Below, piece by piece: positions 1 to 9,239 of a DNA stretch of 64,000 bases; the stretch's first letter is position 1, and every line of letters starts with the position of its first letter. The stretch spans positions 45,110 through 109,109 of the forward strand of contig CAVONT010000012.1 of NCBI GenBank assembly GCA_963697365.1. The letters run 5' to 3'. Made by a program: the position numbers and the translations under genes. Below the pieces are notes generated by a model. It was not told where the DNA came from and did not search any database. It worked only from the letters and a program-made list of their open reading frames with translations. This DNA comes from CAIXZV01 sp963697365 (lineage in GTDB: Bacteria > Chloroflexota > Limnocylindria > Limnocylindrales > CSP1-4).

Positions 1-1
1 C

Positions 2-1153
2 CTCGGCATCGTCGCGGTCAAGGCCTTCGATCTCGAGGCCCTCGGGGTGAGCGTCGTGGGCGAGGTGGCGACGGGCCTGCCGAAGCCCTCGGTGCCGTCG
101 GTGCCGATCAGCACCCTGCCCACGCTTGCGCTCGGCGCCCTCGGGATCGTGTTCCTCGCGGTCGGCGAGTCGGTCGGCGCGGGGCGGGCGTACGCCGCGA
201 AGCACAAGTACACGATCGATGCCGACCAGGAGATGGTCGCGATCGGCGCCGCGAACCTCAGCAGCGGCCTGTTCGGCGGGTTCACGACCGATGCGAGCCT
301 GTCCCAGACGGCCACCGCGGAGTCGGCCGGGGCGCGCACCCAGCTCGCCTCGCTGGTCACATCGGCCCTGATCCTCGCCACCGCGGTCCTCCTCGCACCC
401 TTGTTCGCCGATCTGCCGAACGCGGTGCTGGGGGCGATCGTCATCGCAGCGGTGCTCGGCCTGATGGACGTCGCCGAGCTGCGGCGCTACTGGGCGTGGC
501 GGCGGACCGACTTCCTCATCGCCATGACGGCGATGATCGGGGTGCTCCTGACGACCGTCCTCACCGGCATGGTCCTCGCCGTGCTCCTCTCGGTCGCGTT
601 CCTGCTGTACCGCGCCAGCCGGCCGCACATCGCCGCGCTGGGCCGGATGCCCGGCCTCCGGTCGACCTTCGGCGACCTGGCGCGCCACCCGGACGCTGCG
701 CCCGTCGACGGACTCGTCATCGCCAGGCTCGATGCCCCGCTCTACTTCTTCAACGCGAACGTGGCGCAGGCCCAGATCCTCGACCTCGTGATCACGCCCA
801 TCCCGCGCCCGCGGGCCGTTCTGCTCGATCTCGGCGCAACGGCCGATCTCGATGTGACCACCGGTGACATGCTGGCCACGCTCGTCGATGACCTGCAGGA
901 GCACGGTGTCACCCTGCTGCTGGCGCAGGTCAAGGGCCCCGTGCGCGACCGCCTGCGCAGGACCGGCCTGATGGAGCGCATCGGGGAGGCCAATGTCCAC
1001 CTGTCGGTCGCGGCAGGGGTCGTGGCGTTCGAGGCGCCCGAGGCGCCCGTGCCGACGGTTGCGTCCGCGCCGTCTGTTCCGCCGGTGGCGCCCATGCCGC
1101 CGGTTCCGTCCGCACCGTCGGTTCCGCCCGGGGCGCCCCCGCCGCCGGCCTGA
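2..1153 (+). CDS. SulP-family anion transporter, 5'-truncated by window edge
   Basis: This is the C-terminal part of a SulP (SLC26-like) inner-membrane anion transporter. The frame is open from base 2, so the N-terminal membrane helices lie outside the window, and the GTG at 47 is probably internal. Visible parts are the family stretch GGFTTDASLSQTATAESAGA, several hydrophobic helices up to about residue 200, and a cytoplasmic STAS domain starting near GLVIARLDAPLYFFNANVAQ. The last 45 residues are a Pro/Val/Ala tail of repeated PSVPP-like units, not part of the usual fold. The substrate (sulfate, bicarbonate or other) cannot be told from this fragment. It converges on the tRNA-Val gene. Confidence 0.9.
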   Translation, partial: LGIVAVKAFDLEALGVSVVGEVATGLPKPSVPSVPISTLPTLALGALGIVFLAVGESVGAGRAYAAKHKYTIDADQEMVAIGAANLSSGLFGGFTTDASLSQTATAESAGARTQLASLVTSALILATAVLLAPLFADLPNAVLGAIVIAAVLGLMDVAELRRYWAWRRTDFLIAMTAMIGVLLTTVLTGMVLAVLLSVAFLLYRASRPHIAALGRMPGLRSTFGDLARHPDAAPVDGLVIARLDAPLYFFNANVAQAQILDLVITPIPRPRAVLLDLGATADLDVTTGDMLATLVDDLQEHGVTLLLAQVKGPVRDRLRRTGLMERIGEANVHLSVAAGVVAFEAPEAPVPTVASAPSVPPVAPMPPVPSAPSVPPGAPPPPA

Positions 1154-1170
1154 GGTCGCGGGACATGGCG

Positions 1171-1198
1171 AGGGGCGGAGACCGAAGTCCCCGCCCCT
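1171..1198. terminator. candidate hairpin terminator between SulP gene and tRNA
   Basis: An 8-bp stem (AGGGGCGG with CCGCCCCT, 12-nt loop) lies just after the SulP stop and before the convergent tRNA gene. There is no T-run, so its role as a terminator is inferred from position only. Confidence 0.4.
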
Positions 1199-1211
1199 GG
1201 TGCGGTCGGAG

Positions 1212-1288
<77 letters not shown>

Positions 1289-1337
1289 GGGTCCCCGAAG
1301 GGAGGAGCATTCTACCCTGCCGCGCGTGCCTGCGCGG

Positions 1338-1619
1338 TCAGCAGCGGAGCCCGGGCCAGCGGGCCTCGATCGCGCCCGGAGTGAGTCCGTCGACCTGCAC
1401 CAGCTTCGTGCGCGCCGTCTCGCCGCTCACGATGCGGACAGCACTCCCGGGCACGCCGAGCGTGTCCGCGAGCAGGGAGGTCAGCGCGCGGTTCGCGGCG
1501 CCGTCGACAGGCGGGGCGGTCACCCGCACCCTGAGTACGCCGTCGGTCACGCCGTCCACAAGGTTGCGCCCGCCACGAGGGGTCAGCCTGACGGTGAACC
1601 GGGCGGTCGGGCCGCTCAG
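1338..1619 (-). CDS. DUF167 (YggU/UPF0235) family protein
   Basis: A small protein of about 93 residues matching the YggU-type DUF167 fold, with LTPRGGRNLVDGV and the conserved APPVDGAANRALTSLLAD and SGETARTKLVQV stretches. The function of the family is not established. The open frame extends further upstream but there it only shadows yggT. The likely start is the CTG at 1619, which overlaps the yggT stop as CTGA; a rare start codon is accepted because no ATG or GTG is better placed. It is the last gene of the dcw-linked run and translationally coupled to yggT. Confidence 0.75.
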   Translation of the reverse strand: MSGPTARFTVRLTPRGGRNLVDGVTDGVLRVRVTAPPVDGAANRALTSLLADTLGVPGSAVRIVSGETARTKLVQVDGLTPGAIEARWPGLRC

Positions 1620-1864
1620 CGCAGGAGGGCGCGCCAGACCACGCCCAGGACGACCAGCACGAGCAGCGTCGAGAAGTCGAACGCGCCGTTGGACGGCAGG
1701 AAGCGTCGCACCGGGGCGAGCAACGGCTCGGTGAGCGCAATCACCATCTGCGAGGCACGCGATCCGCCGCGCGGATCGATCCACGACAGCATGACCCGCG
1801 CGAACACGAGCAGCCACAGGAGCACGACGAAGATGCCGGCGAAGGTCTGCGCAAAGCTGAGCAC
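1616..1864 (-). CDS. YggT family small membrane protein
   Basis: An 82-residue protein of the YggT family. It has a first hydrophobic helix (about residues 5-25, FAGIFVVLLWLLVFARVMLS), the signature SWIDPRGG followed by EPLLAPVRRFLP, and a second helix near the C-terminus. YggT proteins sit in the membrane and are commonly found beside yggS and the division genes; a role in envelope or division homeostasis is inferred only from this linkage. Here it follows yggS and overlaps DUF167. Confidence 0.85.
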   Translation of the reverse strand: MLSFAQTFAGIFVVLLWLLVFARVMLSWIDPRGGSRASQMVIALTEPLLAPVRRFLPSNGAFDFSTLLVLVVLGVVWRALLR

Positions 1865-1899
1865 GGCGCGAGTCTAGCAGCGGCGTGCCCGGCAGCCGG

Positions 1900-2634
1900 T
1901 CAGGCCGATCCCACCGGCGTGGTGCGTGCCCCGAAGATCGCCCGACCGACCCGCACGATCGTCGCCCCCTCCTCGACCGCGACCTCGTAGTCGTCGGTCA
2001 TGCCCATCGACAGCTCCGGGCCGAGCGCCGGACAGTCCGAGCGGAGCGCAGCCGCCAGCGCCGCCAGGGCGCGGAACGTGAGTCGCGCCTCCTCGGCCGT
2101 GGCGACGAGCCGGCCGATGGTCATGAGGCCGTCGATCCGCAGGCCGCGCAGGTCGAGCAGCTCCGGAAGCACCGCGCGTACCGCCGCCTCCTCGAAGCCC
2201 GCCTTGGCGGGATCATCGGCCACGTTGACCTGGAGGAGGACCGGGAGTTGGTGACCCGGCCGCACGTCGAGGGCGATCCGGTCGAGGCGGCGGGCAAGGT
2301 CCACCGAGCCGACGCTCTGGATCACGTCGAACAGCTCGATGGCACGCCGGGCCTTGTTGGCCTGGAGGGGCCCGACCAGGTGCCATCGGGCTCCGGCAAC
2401 CGCGGGGATCTTCGCCTGGCCCTCCTGGACACGGTTCTCGCCGAAGATCTCGAAGCCCGCCGCGACGGCGGCCCGGATCCGGGCCACGGGTACGGTCTTG
2501 CTCACGGCGACCAGCGTCACCCCGGCCGGGTCGCGTCCCGCGCGCGTCGCCGCGGACGCGATCCGCCCCTCGATGTCAGCCCTGACACGGGCGAACGCCT
2601 CGATCTGCGATTGATCGAGGCGCTCGTCGGTCAT
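1900..2634 (-). CDS. yggS: YggS/PLPBP family pyridoxal-phosphate homeostasis protein
   Basis: A 244-residue single-domain PLP-binding protein with the alanine-racemase-like TIM-barrel fold. The PLP lysine lies in VAVSKTV near residue 46, followed by the family landmarks FGENRVQE, WHLVGPLQANK, GLMTIG and SMGMTDDYEVAVEEGATIVRVG. The family maintains intracellular PLP and amino-acid balance and has no clear catalytic activity. It lies 30 nt after ftsZ, a position conserved in many Gram-positives and Chloroflexota. Confidence 0.92.
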   Translation of the reverse strand: MTDERLDQSQIEAFARVRADIEGRIASAATRAGRDPAGVTLVAVSKTVPVARIRAAVAAGFEIFGENRVQEGQAKIPAVAGARWHLVGPLQANKARRAIELFDVIQSVGSVDLARRLDRIALDVRPGHQLPVLLQVNVADDPAKAGFEEAAVRAVLPELLDLRGLRIDGLMTIGRLVATAEEARLTFRALAALAAALRSDCPALGPELSMGMTDDYEVAVEEGATIVRVGRAIFGARTTPVGSA

Positions 2635-2664
2635 CGGTCGTGGCCCGCGCTGTGCGGGGGTGCG

Positions 2665-3906
2665 CTACTTGCGGCGCAGGAAGCTCGGGATCTCGAGGTT
2701 GTCGGCGTCATAGTCGCCGGCCTTGCGGGGCACCGAGGTGGTCGGCGTCACCGGGCGCGGGGCGGGAGCGGCTGCGGCGCCGGTGCCATCCAGGCCCCGG
2801 ACCGCCGGCACGTCCCCTGCGGGCGCACTGCGGCTCTCGTCCTCGAGGGTGTCGATGAAGCTGCGGGTCGGCATCGGCGCTGCCGACGGCGCGCTGCGCA
2901 CTGCTGACGTGACCCGGTCGCGGTCCGCGGACGACGAGCGGGCATCGGGCCGGCGGCGCCCGTCGAAGCCGGTGGCGATCACGGTGATCATCACCTCTTC
3001 GCCGAGGCGCTCGTTGAAGCTGGTGCCGAAGATGATGTTCGCCTCCGGGTCGGCGGCGGCGCGGATCTCCTCGGCGGCTTCGGTCACCTCCCACAGGGTG
3101 AGGTTCTGAGAGCCCGTGATGTTGAACAGGATGCCCTGCGCGCCCGAGATGTTGATCTCGAGCAGCGGGCTGGCGATCGCCTGGCGCGCAGCCTCCAGGG
3201 CGCGGTTCTCGCCCGCAGCCCGGCCGATGCCCATGAGCGCGGACCCGGCGTCCTTCATGATCGTCCGGACATCGGCGAAGTCCAGGTTGATGAGCCCGGG
3301 GACGGTGATGATGTCGCTGATGCCCGCGACGCCCTGGCGCAGGACATCATCGACCACCCGGAACGCGTCCACGATGGTGGCGTTCTTGGGGACGACGTCC
3401 TTGAGGCGGTCGTTGGGGATCGTGATGAGCGTGTCGACCTTGGCCTTGAGCTCCTCGGCGGCCTTCTCGGCGATGAGCTTGCGGCGCTGGCCCTCGAAGC
3501 TGAAGGGCTTGGTCACGACGCCAATGGTGAGCGCACCCGATTCCTTGGCGATCTCCGCCACGACCGGTGCGGCGCCGGATCCGGTGCCTCCGCCGAGTCC
3601 GGCGGTGATGAACACCATGTCCGAGTCCGCGAGGGCCTCGGAGATCTTGTCGCGATCCTCCTCGGCGGCTCGCTGGCCCACCGAGGCGTCGCCGCCGGCG
3701 CCGAGGCCGCGGGTCACCTTGTCGCCGATGCGGATCTTGTGCGGGGCGTCCGACTGCAGGAGCGCCTGGGCATCCGTGTTGCAGGCGATGAACTCGACGC
3801 CCATCATCTCGGCGCGGATCATCCGGTTGACGGCATTGCTGCCGCCGCCACCCACGCCAATGACGCGGATCAGGGCGAAGTTCTCGGAGTCGGAACGCAG
3901 CGGCAT
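2665..3906 (-). CDS. ftsZ: cell division protein FtsZ
   Basis: FtsZ, the tubulin-like GTPase that forms the division ring, 413 residues. The N-terminal GTPase domain shows GVGGGGSNAVNRM, the tubulin signature GGGTGSG near residue 105, and the T7-loop region NLDFADVRTIM. A Pro/Ala/Ser-rich linker of about 60 residues leads to the C-terminal peptide EIPSFLRRK that binds FtsA. The start at 3906 is chosen because AAGGAG lies 7 nt upstream; the longer open frame to 4179 has no support. The 194-nt gap to yjbQ could hold a separate ftsZ promoter, but none is convincing. Confidence 0.97.
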   Translation of the reverse strand: MPLRSDSENFALIRVIGVGGGGSNAVNRMIRAEMMGVEFIACNTDAQALLQSDAPHKIRIGDKVTRGLGAGGDASVGQRAAEEDRDKISEALADSDMVFITAGLGGGTGSGAAPVVAEIAKESGALTIGVVTKPFSFEGQRRKLIAEKAAEELKAKVDTLITIPNDRLKDVVPKNATIVDAFRVVDDVLRQGVAGISDIITVPGLINLDFADVRTIMKDAGSALMGIGRAAGENRALEAARQAIASPLLEINISGAQGILFNITGSQNLTLWEVTEAAEEIRAAADPEANIIFGTSFNERLGEEVMITVIATGFDGRRRPDARSSSADRDRVTSAVRSAPSAAPMPTRSFIDTLEDESRSAPAGDVPAVRGLDGTGAAAAPAPRPVTPTTSVPRKAGDYDADNLEIPSFLRRK

Positions 3907-4100
3907 CGACGCTCTCCTTGGATGCGCTGGGGAAATGGCGGTGTGCGTGCCGGGTGCATCGCCGGGCCGGCACCCGCATGGAGTTCGCATGAAGCGGGTC
4001 CTGCAGTATGCCCCGTGGGGCGCACCTCCGTCCACCCCGTTGCGCTCGCGTTGTGCTCGCGTGTCGGTCGGGCGGTCGCCCAGTGGCGGCCGGGCGGGAC

Positions 4101-4514
4101 TCAGCCCTTGAGGAACGAGAGCCGCACCTTGCGCGTCGCGTTGTCCTCGTTGGGATCGAGCAGCGTGATCGACTGCCACGTCCCGAGCGTCAGCCGCCCG
4201 CCGATCACCGGCACCGAGAGCGACGGCGAGGCGAGCAGGGGCAGCACGTGATCGGCACCATGGCCGGGTGAGCCGTGACGGTGTCGCCAGCGGTCGTCAC
4301 GCGGCAGCAGCCGGTCCAGGGCGGCCAGGGCATCGCCGTCGGAGCCCGCGTTCAACTCGATCACCACGATGCCCGCGGTGGCATGCGGGACGAAGACGTG
4401 CAGGAGGCCGTCGCCGCCTCCCGACGCGTCGGCGGCGAAGCGCACGCAGGCGGGCGTCAGGTCGGTGAACCCGCGGTCGCGGCCGGTCCGCACCTCGAGC
4501 TCGAGGGATTGCAT
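4101..4514 (-). CDS. YjbQ/UPF0047 family protein
   Basis: A 137-residue protein of the secondary thiamine-phosphate synthase (YjbQ) family. It shows GLLHVFVPHATAGIVVIELN, a Asp/Arg/His-rich middle (DDRWRHRHGSPGHGADH) and the C-terminal LTLGTWQSITLLD. Members form beta-barrel trimers; some have weak thiamine-phosphate synthase activity, but the physiological role is uncertain. It sits between ftsA and ftsZ, an unusual place. Once the indel near the ftsA 3' end is corrected, it starts 16 nt after the ftsA stop and is probably co-transcribed with it. Confidence 0.85.
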   Translation of the reverse strand: MQSLELEVRTGRDRGFTDLTPACVRFAADASGGGDGLLHVFVPHATAGIVVIELNAGSDGDALAALDRLLPRDDRWRHRHGSPGHGADHVLPLLASPSLSVPVIGGRLTLGTWQSITLLDPNEDNATRKVRLSFLKG

Positions 4515-4530
4515 GCGACCCGGTCCCGGA

Positions 4531-5758
4531 CTACGGGAAGATCGAGCGGATCGCCGAGCGGATCCGGCCCGAGGCCGCCGCCGCCCGGCTGGGACTCGTA
4601 GACCTGCTCGCCCTCCGCGATCGACGCCGCGCCCCAGCGCAGGAGGCCGATGGCCGTCGCGTACGACGGGTCCTGGATCGTGTCGACCAGACCGCCGATG
4701 CCCTGCGGCCCGCTGACCCGGACGGGGACCTGGAGGACCTCGCGCCCGAGCTCTGCGATGCCGGCCAGCTGGGCGCCCCCACCGGTGAGGATGATCCCGG
4801 CGGGAAGGATGCCCTTGCCGCTGCGCAGCATCTCGCCGCGGAGCAGCTCGAACGTCTCGCGCATGCGCGCGTCGATGATCTCGCACAGCTCGAGCCGGCT
4901 GACCGTCCGCCCAGCGTCCTCGCCGAGGCCGGCGACCGGGATCTCGTCGTCGACGACCCGCGACAGGTCGCAGCTGCCGAAGCGGATCTTGAGCTCCTCC
5001 GCGGCCGCCGGGTGCGTGCGGACGCCGATCGCGATGTCGCTCGTGACGTTGTTGCCGCCGACCGGCAGGACCGCCGTGTGGTACGGCGAGCCCTCGTCGA
5101 ACATCACGAGGTCGATGGTGCCGGCGCCGATGTCGGCGACCGCGACCCCCTGCTCCTTCTCGACCTCCATCAGGACCGCCTCGGCGGAGGCAAGCCCGTT
5201 CACCACGAGCTCGTCGATCTTGACGCCGGCCTGCTGGACGCACTTGGTCAGGTTCTGGACCGCGGTGGCAGAGGCCGTGACGATGTGCGCCTCGACCTCA
5301 AGGCGCAGGGCGCTCATGCCGAGCGGGTCCTTGACGCCCTCCTGGCCATCGACCGTGAAGCCCCGGCGTTCCACGTGCATGACGTCGCGGTTGTTCGGGA
5401 TCGAGACCGCCCGGGCGACCTCGATCGCGCGGTTGATGTCCTCGCGGGTGACCTCGCGATGGTGCGCGGTGACCGCGACCTGGCCCGTGGAGTTCATGCT
5501 CTCGACGTGCTGGCCGCCGACGCCCACGAACCCGCGGTCGATCTTCCAGCCCGAGAGACGCTCGCTCCGCTCGACCGCGTCGGCGATGGACCGGACCGTC
5601 TGGTCGATGTTGACGACGACACCACGCTTGAGGCCGCTCGTGGGCACGGTGCCGTGACCCATGATCGTCAGGCGGCCATCCCGGCTGACCTCGCCGATGA
5701 GCGCGCAGACCTTGGACGTGCCGACGTCAATGCCGACGAGGACCGCTTCCCGTTCCAC
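4531..5758 (-). CDS. ftsA: cell division protein FtsA (one indel near 3' end)
   Basis: FtsA, the actin-like protein that tethers FtsZ to the membrane. It shows the nucleotide motifs GIDVGTSKVCALIGE (residues 9-23), VADIGAGTIDLVMFDEG and ILTGGGAQLAGIAEL. As given, the frame runs on to 4457 with a non-homologous tail. Removing one base near 4566 (ggg[c]cgg in the gene sense) restores GLGRIRSAIRSIFP and a stop at 4531-4533, an amphipathic membrane-targeting helix typical of FtsA. The start is GTG at 5758, 15 nt after sbp. Confidence 0.93.
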
Positions 5759-5773
5759 CTGTGGTTCGTCCCC

Positions 5774-6097
5774 TTAGATGAAGTGGCGCCGGATGAGCGC
5801 GACGTTGTTGAAGATCCGGAAGCCGAAGTTGATGAGAGCCACCAGGTAGAGGTCGAGGCTCAACCGGTCGCCGATGAAGACGAGGAGCACGGCCACGATC
5901 GCGTTGACGACGAAGCCACTGATGAAGATGCGATTGTCGTAGACCCCGTCGAGCTCCGCCCGCACCGCCCCCAGGACCGAATCGAGTGCCGCGAGGATCG
6001 CGACGGCCGAATACCTGGAGAGCTCGTAGCTGACGTTGACATTGAGGACGAGCCCGGCCAGCACGCCGATGAGCAGTCCCACGAGGGGCAGGAGCAC
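5774..6097 (-). CDS. sbp: small basic protein Sbp (DUF1290)
   Basis: A 107-residue membrane protein of the small-basic-protein family found in the dcw clusters of Gram-positive and Chloroflexota genomes, usually between ftsQ and ftsA as here. Three hydrophobic stretches are visible (about residues 1-20, 25-45 and 60-80), with YDNRIFISGFVVNAIVAVLLVF and a C-terminal INFGFRIFNNVALIRRHFI. The family function is unknown. The start is GTG at 6097. The 109 nt to ftsQ hold no other gene. Confidence 0.85.
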   Translation of the reverse strand: MLLPLVGLLIGVLAGLVLNVNVSYELSRYSAVAILAALDSVLGAVRAELDGVYDNRIFISGFVVNAIVAVLLVFIGDRLSLDLYLVALINFGFRIFNNVALIRRHFI

Positions 6098-6206
6098 GAG
6101 CGGGCAGCCTCCGGCCGGATGAACGTCCCGGATACGCTACCAGACCCTCGCGCGACCAGACCGGACCCAAGTGCGACCGGACCGGCCAGCCCGGTCCCGA
6201 ACCCGT

Positions 6207-7124
6207 TCATCCGCCCCCCTTGCTGGGCTTCCTGGTCGGCTCGGGGGTCGGCCTGGGAAGGATCGTCCCACTCCTGTCGTCCGAGAGGATCACGCGCTGG
6301 ATCGCGTCCTCCTGCCCGGCGAGCAGGCTGCGCAGGAGGCGGACCTGGCCCGGGATGAGGTCTGTCGTGCGCAGGGTGGGCGTGTAGAAGCCGAACACGG
6401 CTGCCCAGCTCGCTGGACGCGTGCGCATCGTGAAGCCGTTCGCGTCGTCCACGCGCAGGACCAGCGACCTGGCTGCCGTGCCGACGTCGGCGGTCGTCAG
6501 CGACCCGAGCCGCAGCGCCGCGTCGAGGGTGACGGGGTCGAGCACATCCCCCACCTTCATCGGCTTGGACGTCAGGCGGGCATCCTCGATCACCGGGAGG
6601 GTCGCCGTCGCCTCCGGCGCGTCCTCGCCCAGCTCGGCGAAGAGGATCCCCTCGCGATCCACCAGGAAACGCCGTGAGCCGACCCTCCAGGCGACGAGCG
6701 GCACGCGCTCGTCGACGCTGACATTGAGCTGGCCCGGGAGCGCGACGGTCACCTTCGAGGACCTGATCGCGGGGATGACGTCGATCCGGCGCTCGAGCTC
6801 GCCGGTCTCGACCGTGAAGGCGTTCTGGCCAGGCGGAACCGCCATCACCTCTTCGACGAGGGCTTCCGATGTCCATGTGGCACCCTCGATCGACACCCCG
6901 GTGACGGCGAACGCATCGGAGGAGGCGAGGCCGTACATCGCGGCAGCCGACGCGATCAGCGCGAGCAGCGCGCCGGCCCGCGTGGGCGAGAGAAGCGCGG
7001 ACGCGCGGCGCACCGGCTTGGTGCGACGGCCGAAGCCTCCGGGCCGGGCACCGGGACGCATCGCAGACGGACGGACGGGCCGGGCGGCCGGTGGTGCGGA
7101 GCGGCGGATCGAGAAGCCGGGCAT
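6207..7124 (-). CDS. ftsQ: cell division protein FtsQ
   Basis: FtsQ/DivIB, a bitopic divisome protein, 305 residues. A basic, Pro/Arg-rich cytoplasmic tail of about 45 residues precedes one membrane helix (AGALLALIASAAAMYGLASS). A POTRA domain follows (AVTGVSIEGATWTSEALVEE, VIPAIRSSKVTVALPGQLNV), then the FtsQ beta domain (FLVDREGILFAEL) and a Pro/Lys tail. The ATG at 7124 overlaps the ddl stop as TGATG, indicating translational coupling. The same frame runs on through ddl because ddl carries an indel. Confidence 0.92.
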   Translation of the reverse strand: MPGFSIRRSAPPAARPVRPSAMRPGARPGGFGRRTKPVRRASALLSPTRAGALLALIASAAAMYGLASSDAFAVTGVSIEGATWTSEALVEEVMAVPPGQNAFTVETGELERRIDVIPAIRSSKVTVALPGQLNVSVDERVPLVAWRVGSRRFLVDREGILFAELGEDAPEATATLPVIEDARLTSKPMKVGDVLDPVTLDAALRLGSLTTADVGTAARSLVLRVDDANGFTMRTRPASWAAVFGFYTPTLRTTDLIPGQVRLLRSLLAGQEDAIQRVILSDDRSGTILPRPTPEPTRKPSKGGG

Positions 7125-8267
7125 CAGCGGGGCAGGTCTGCGGCGGTGAGCCGGTGCCGGACGCGGCGGCGCTCCCGGTCCAGCGCGAGGTCCACGATGC
7201 GCCGGCACACGGCGCCGAAGTCGTAGCCGCCCTGGGCGCACAGGCCGGGGAACAGGCTGATGGGCGTGAAGCCGGGGATCGTGTTGATCTCGGACACGAC
7301 GAGGGTGTCGCCGGCGAGCAGGAAGTCGATCCGGGCGAAGCCCTCCGCGCCCACCGCCGCGTAGGTCGCCCGCGCGAGCTCGAGCAGGTCGGCCCGCACA
7401 TCCGCGGGCACCTCGGCGGTCGAGGGTCGTCCGCGACAGGCCGGGCGTGTACTTCGCCTGGTAGTCGTAGAACTCGTGGCCGGACATGATCTCGCCCGGG
7501 CCGTACACCTCGAGGGCGGCCGGATCGTTGCCGACGACCGACACCTCGATGTCCCGGGCGCCCGCCAGGTAGCGCTCCACGAGGACGAGGTCGTCGAAGC
7601 GGAATGCCTCGTCCAGGGCCGCCGCCCGCTCCCCCGCGGTGTGGGCCAGGGTCATGCCGACCGAGCTGCCGAGACGGGCGGGCTTGACCATCAGGCGGGC
7701 GTCGGCGCCGGTCGCCGCGAAGACCTCGAGATCGGCAAGCACGCCGTCCGGCTCGGCCGCCCAGCGGGTCGCCCGGACCTCGAGCCAGTCCACGACGGGC
7801 AGGCCCAGGCCGCGCACGAGCCGCTTGAAGACGGCCTTGTCCATCCCGATGGCCGACGCCGTCACCGCGGAGCCCGTGTAGGCGAGTCCGGCCGCCTCGC
7901 ACAGGGCCTGGGCGGTCCCGTCCTCGCCGAACGGCCCGTGGAGCGCGAGGAAGACGACGGGCCGCACCGGCCAGTCGGCCAGGCGCCCGATCGCGATGGC
8001 TGCATCGAGCGGCCCCTCGGCGCCAAGGTCCGCCGGATCGTCGTACGACGCCTGTGGCCGGCCCGCACGGCGGAACCCGGCCGGCAGGCGCCACCAGGCC
8101 CCATCGAGGGCGATCAGCCACGTCTCTACCGGGTACCCGGCATCCAGGAGCGCGTCCGCGATCGCCGATCCGGACACGATCGACACATCGTGCTCCGCGG
8201 ACGGGCCGCCGAGCACCACCGCCACGGGCGTTGCCGCGGGCTCGTGGCTCAGCGACGGGACGGGCAT
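7124..8267 (-). CDS. ddl: D-alanine--D-alanine ligase (one indel)
   Basis: Ddl joins two D-alanines for the peptidoglycan stem peptide; ATP-grasp family. The N-terminal part shows VVLGGPSAEHDVSIVSG, LHGPFGEDGT and KPARLGSSVGM; the C-terminal part, in another frame from about 7411, shows FARIDFLLAGDTLVVSEINT and PGFTPISLFP. Deleting one base near 7421 (ctc[g]acc) joins YTPGLSRTTL directly to TAEVPADVRADLLELA, giving about 380 residues, a normal length. Both ends overlap neighbours as TGATG, so the gene is best read as intact with a sequence error. Confidence 0.9.
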
Positions 8268-9239
8268 CAGGCGGCCTCCTCGGGCGTCCAGGCCGACCAG
8301 TCGCCGGCGAACTCGATCTCGAACACCAGCTCGAGGCCATACGCGGTGCGCACGCGCGCGCGCACCAGCTCGGCAAGCCGGCGGACGTCGGCGGCGGACC
8401 CGCCCTGGTCGTTGACGATGAAGTTGGCGTGCTTCTCGGACACGACCGCGCCGCCCACACGGTACCCCTTCAGGCCCAGGGTATCGATCAGCCGCCCTGC
8501 CGAGTCACCCGGCGGGTTGCGGAACACCGAGCCTGCGGAGGGGATCCCCAGCGGCTGGTGCTCCCGCCGCCAGCGGCGGATGTCGTCCAACCGGTCCTTG
8601 ATCGCGACCGCGTCGGCGGGCTGCAGCGCGAAGACCGCGGCAAGGACGATCTCGTCCGGGCCGGAGGCATCGCGGGTCCGCGTCCTTGAAGCGGCTGTGG
8701 CGGTACGCAAACCCGAGCTCGGCCGCGGGCAGGTCCGCCTCGTGTCCGTCGGCGGACAGGACGGTCGCATGCTCGATCACGCTCGCCGTGTCCCCACCGT
8801 GCGCCCCGGCGTTCGCCCACACCGCTCCCCCGACGGTTCCCGGGATCGCCAGCCCGTACTCGAGCCCGGTCAGACCCGCCTTCTGAGTCTCGGTGGCTGC
8901 TCGCGCCATCGGCACGCCCGCCTCGGCGAAGTAGCGCGTGCCCTCGATCCGCGAGCCCTCCAGGCGAGCCTGCACCACCAGGCCGCGGATGCCCGCATCG
9001 CTGACGACAAGGTTGCTGCCACGGCCGAGGATCGTGAGCGGGATGGCACGGGCGCGGGCAAATCGCACGAGGCCGCGCATCTCGAAGACGTTGTGCGCGA
9101 CGGCGAACAGGTCCGCAGGACCGCCCACGCGCATCGAGGTGTGCCGCGCGAGCGACTCGTCGCGGATCGTCTTGACCCCGAGACGCCGGGCGATCTCGAC
9201 GCCCGCCGCGAGGGCGTCGAACGGCTGGCCGGCGGTCAC
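8267..9239 (-). CDS. murB: UDP-N-acetylenolpyruvoylglucosamine reductase (one indel)
   Basis: MurB, the FAD enzyme that reduces enolpyruvyl-UDP-GlcNAc to UDP-MurNAc. The FAD-binding half is in one frame (HTSMRVGGPADLFAVA, ILGRGSNLVVSDAGIRG, GLTGLEYGLAIPGTVGGAVW, AGAHGGDTA) and the substrate half in another (PSAGSVFRNPPGDSAGRLID, VSEKHANFIVN). Deleting one base near 8672 gives FKDADPDASGPDEIV and a protein of about 323 residues. The serine of GSVF is the usual proton donor. The start GTG at 9239 overlaps the murG stop as GTGA. Confidence 0.9.

Noticed and set aside
7124..8267. A natural Ddl-FtsQ fusion protein of 686 residues
   Set aside because: The open frame crosses the Ddl C-terminal domain out of frame; the Ddl motifs there are intact in another frame and FtsQ has its own TGATG-coupled start.
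5860..8460. An 866-residue minus-strand ORF over ftsQ, ddl and murB
   Set aside because: Composition is that of a shadow frame; all known motifs of the region are in other frames.
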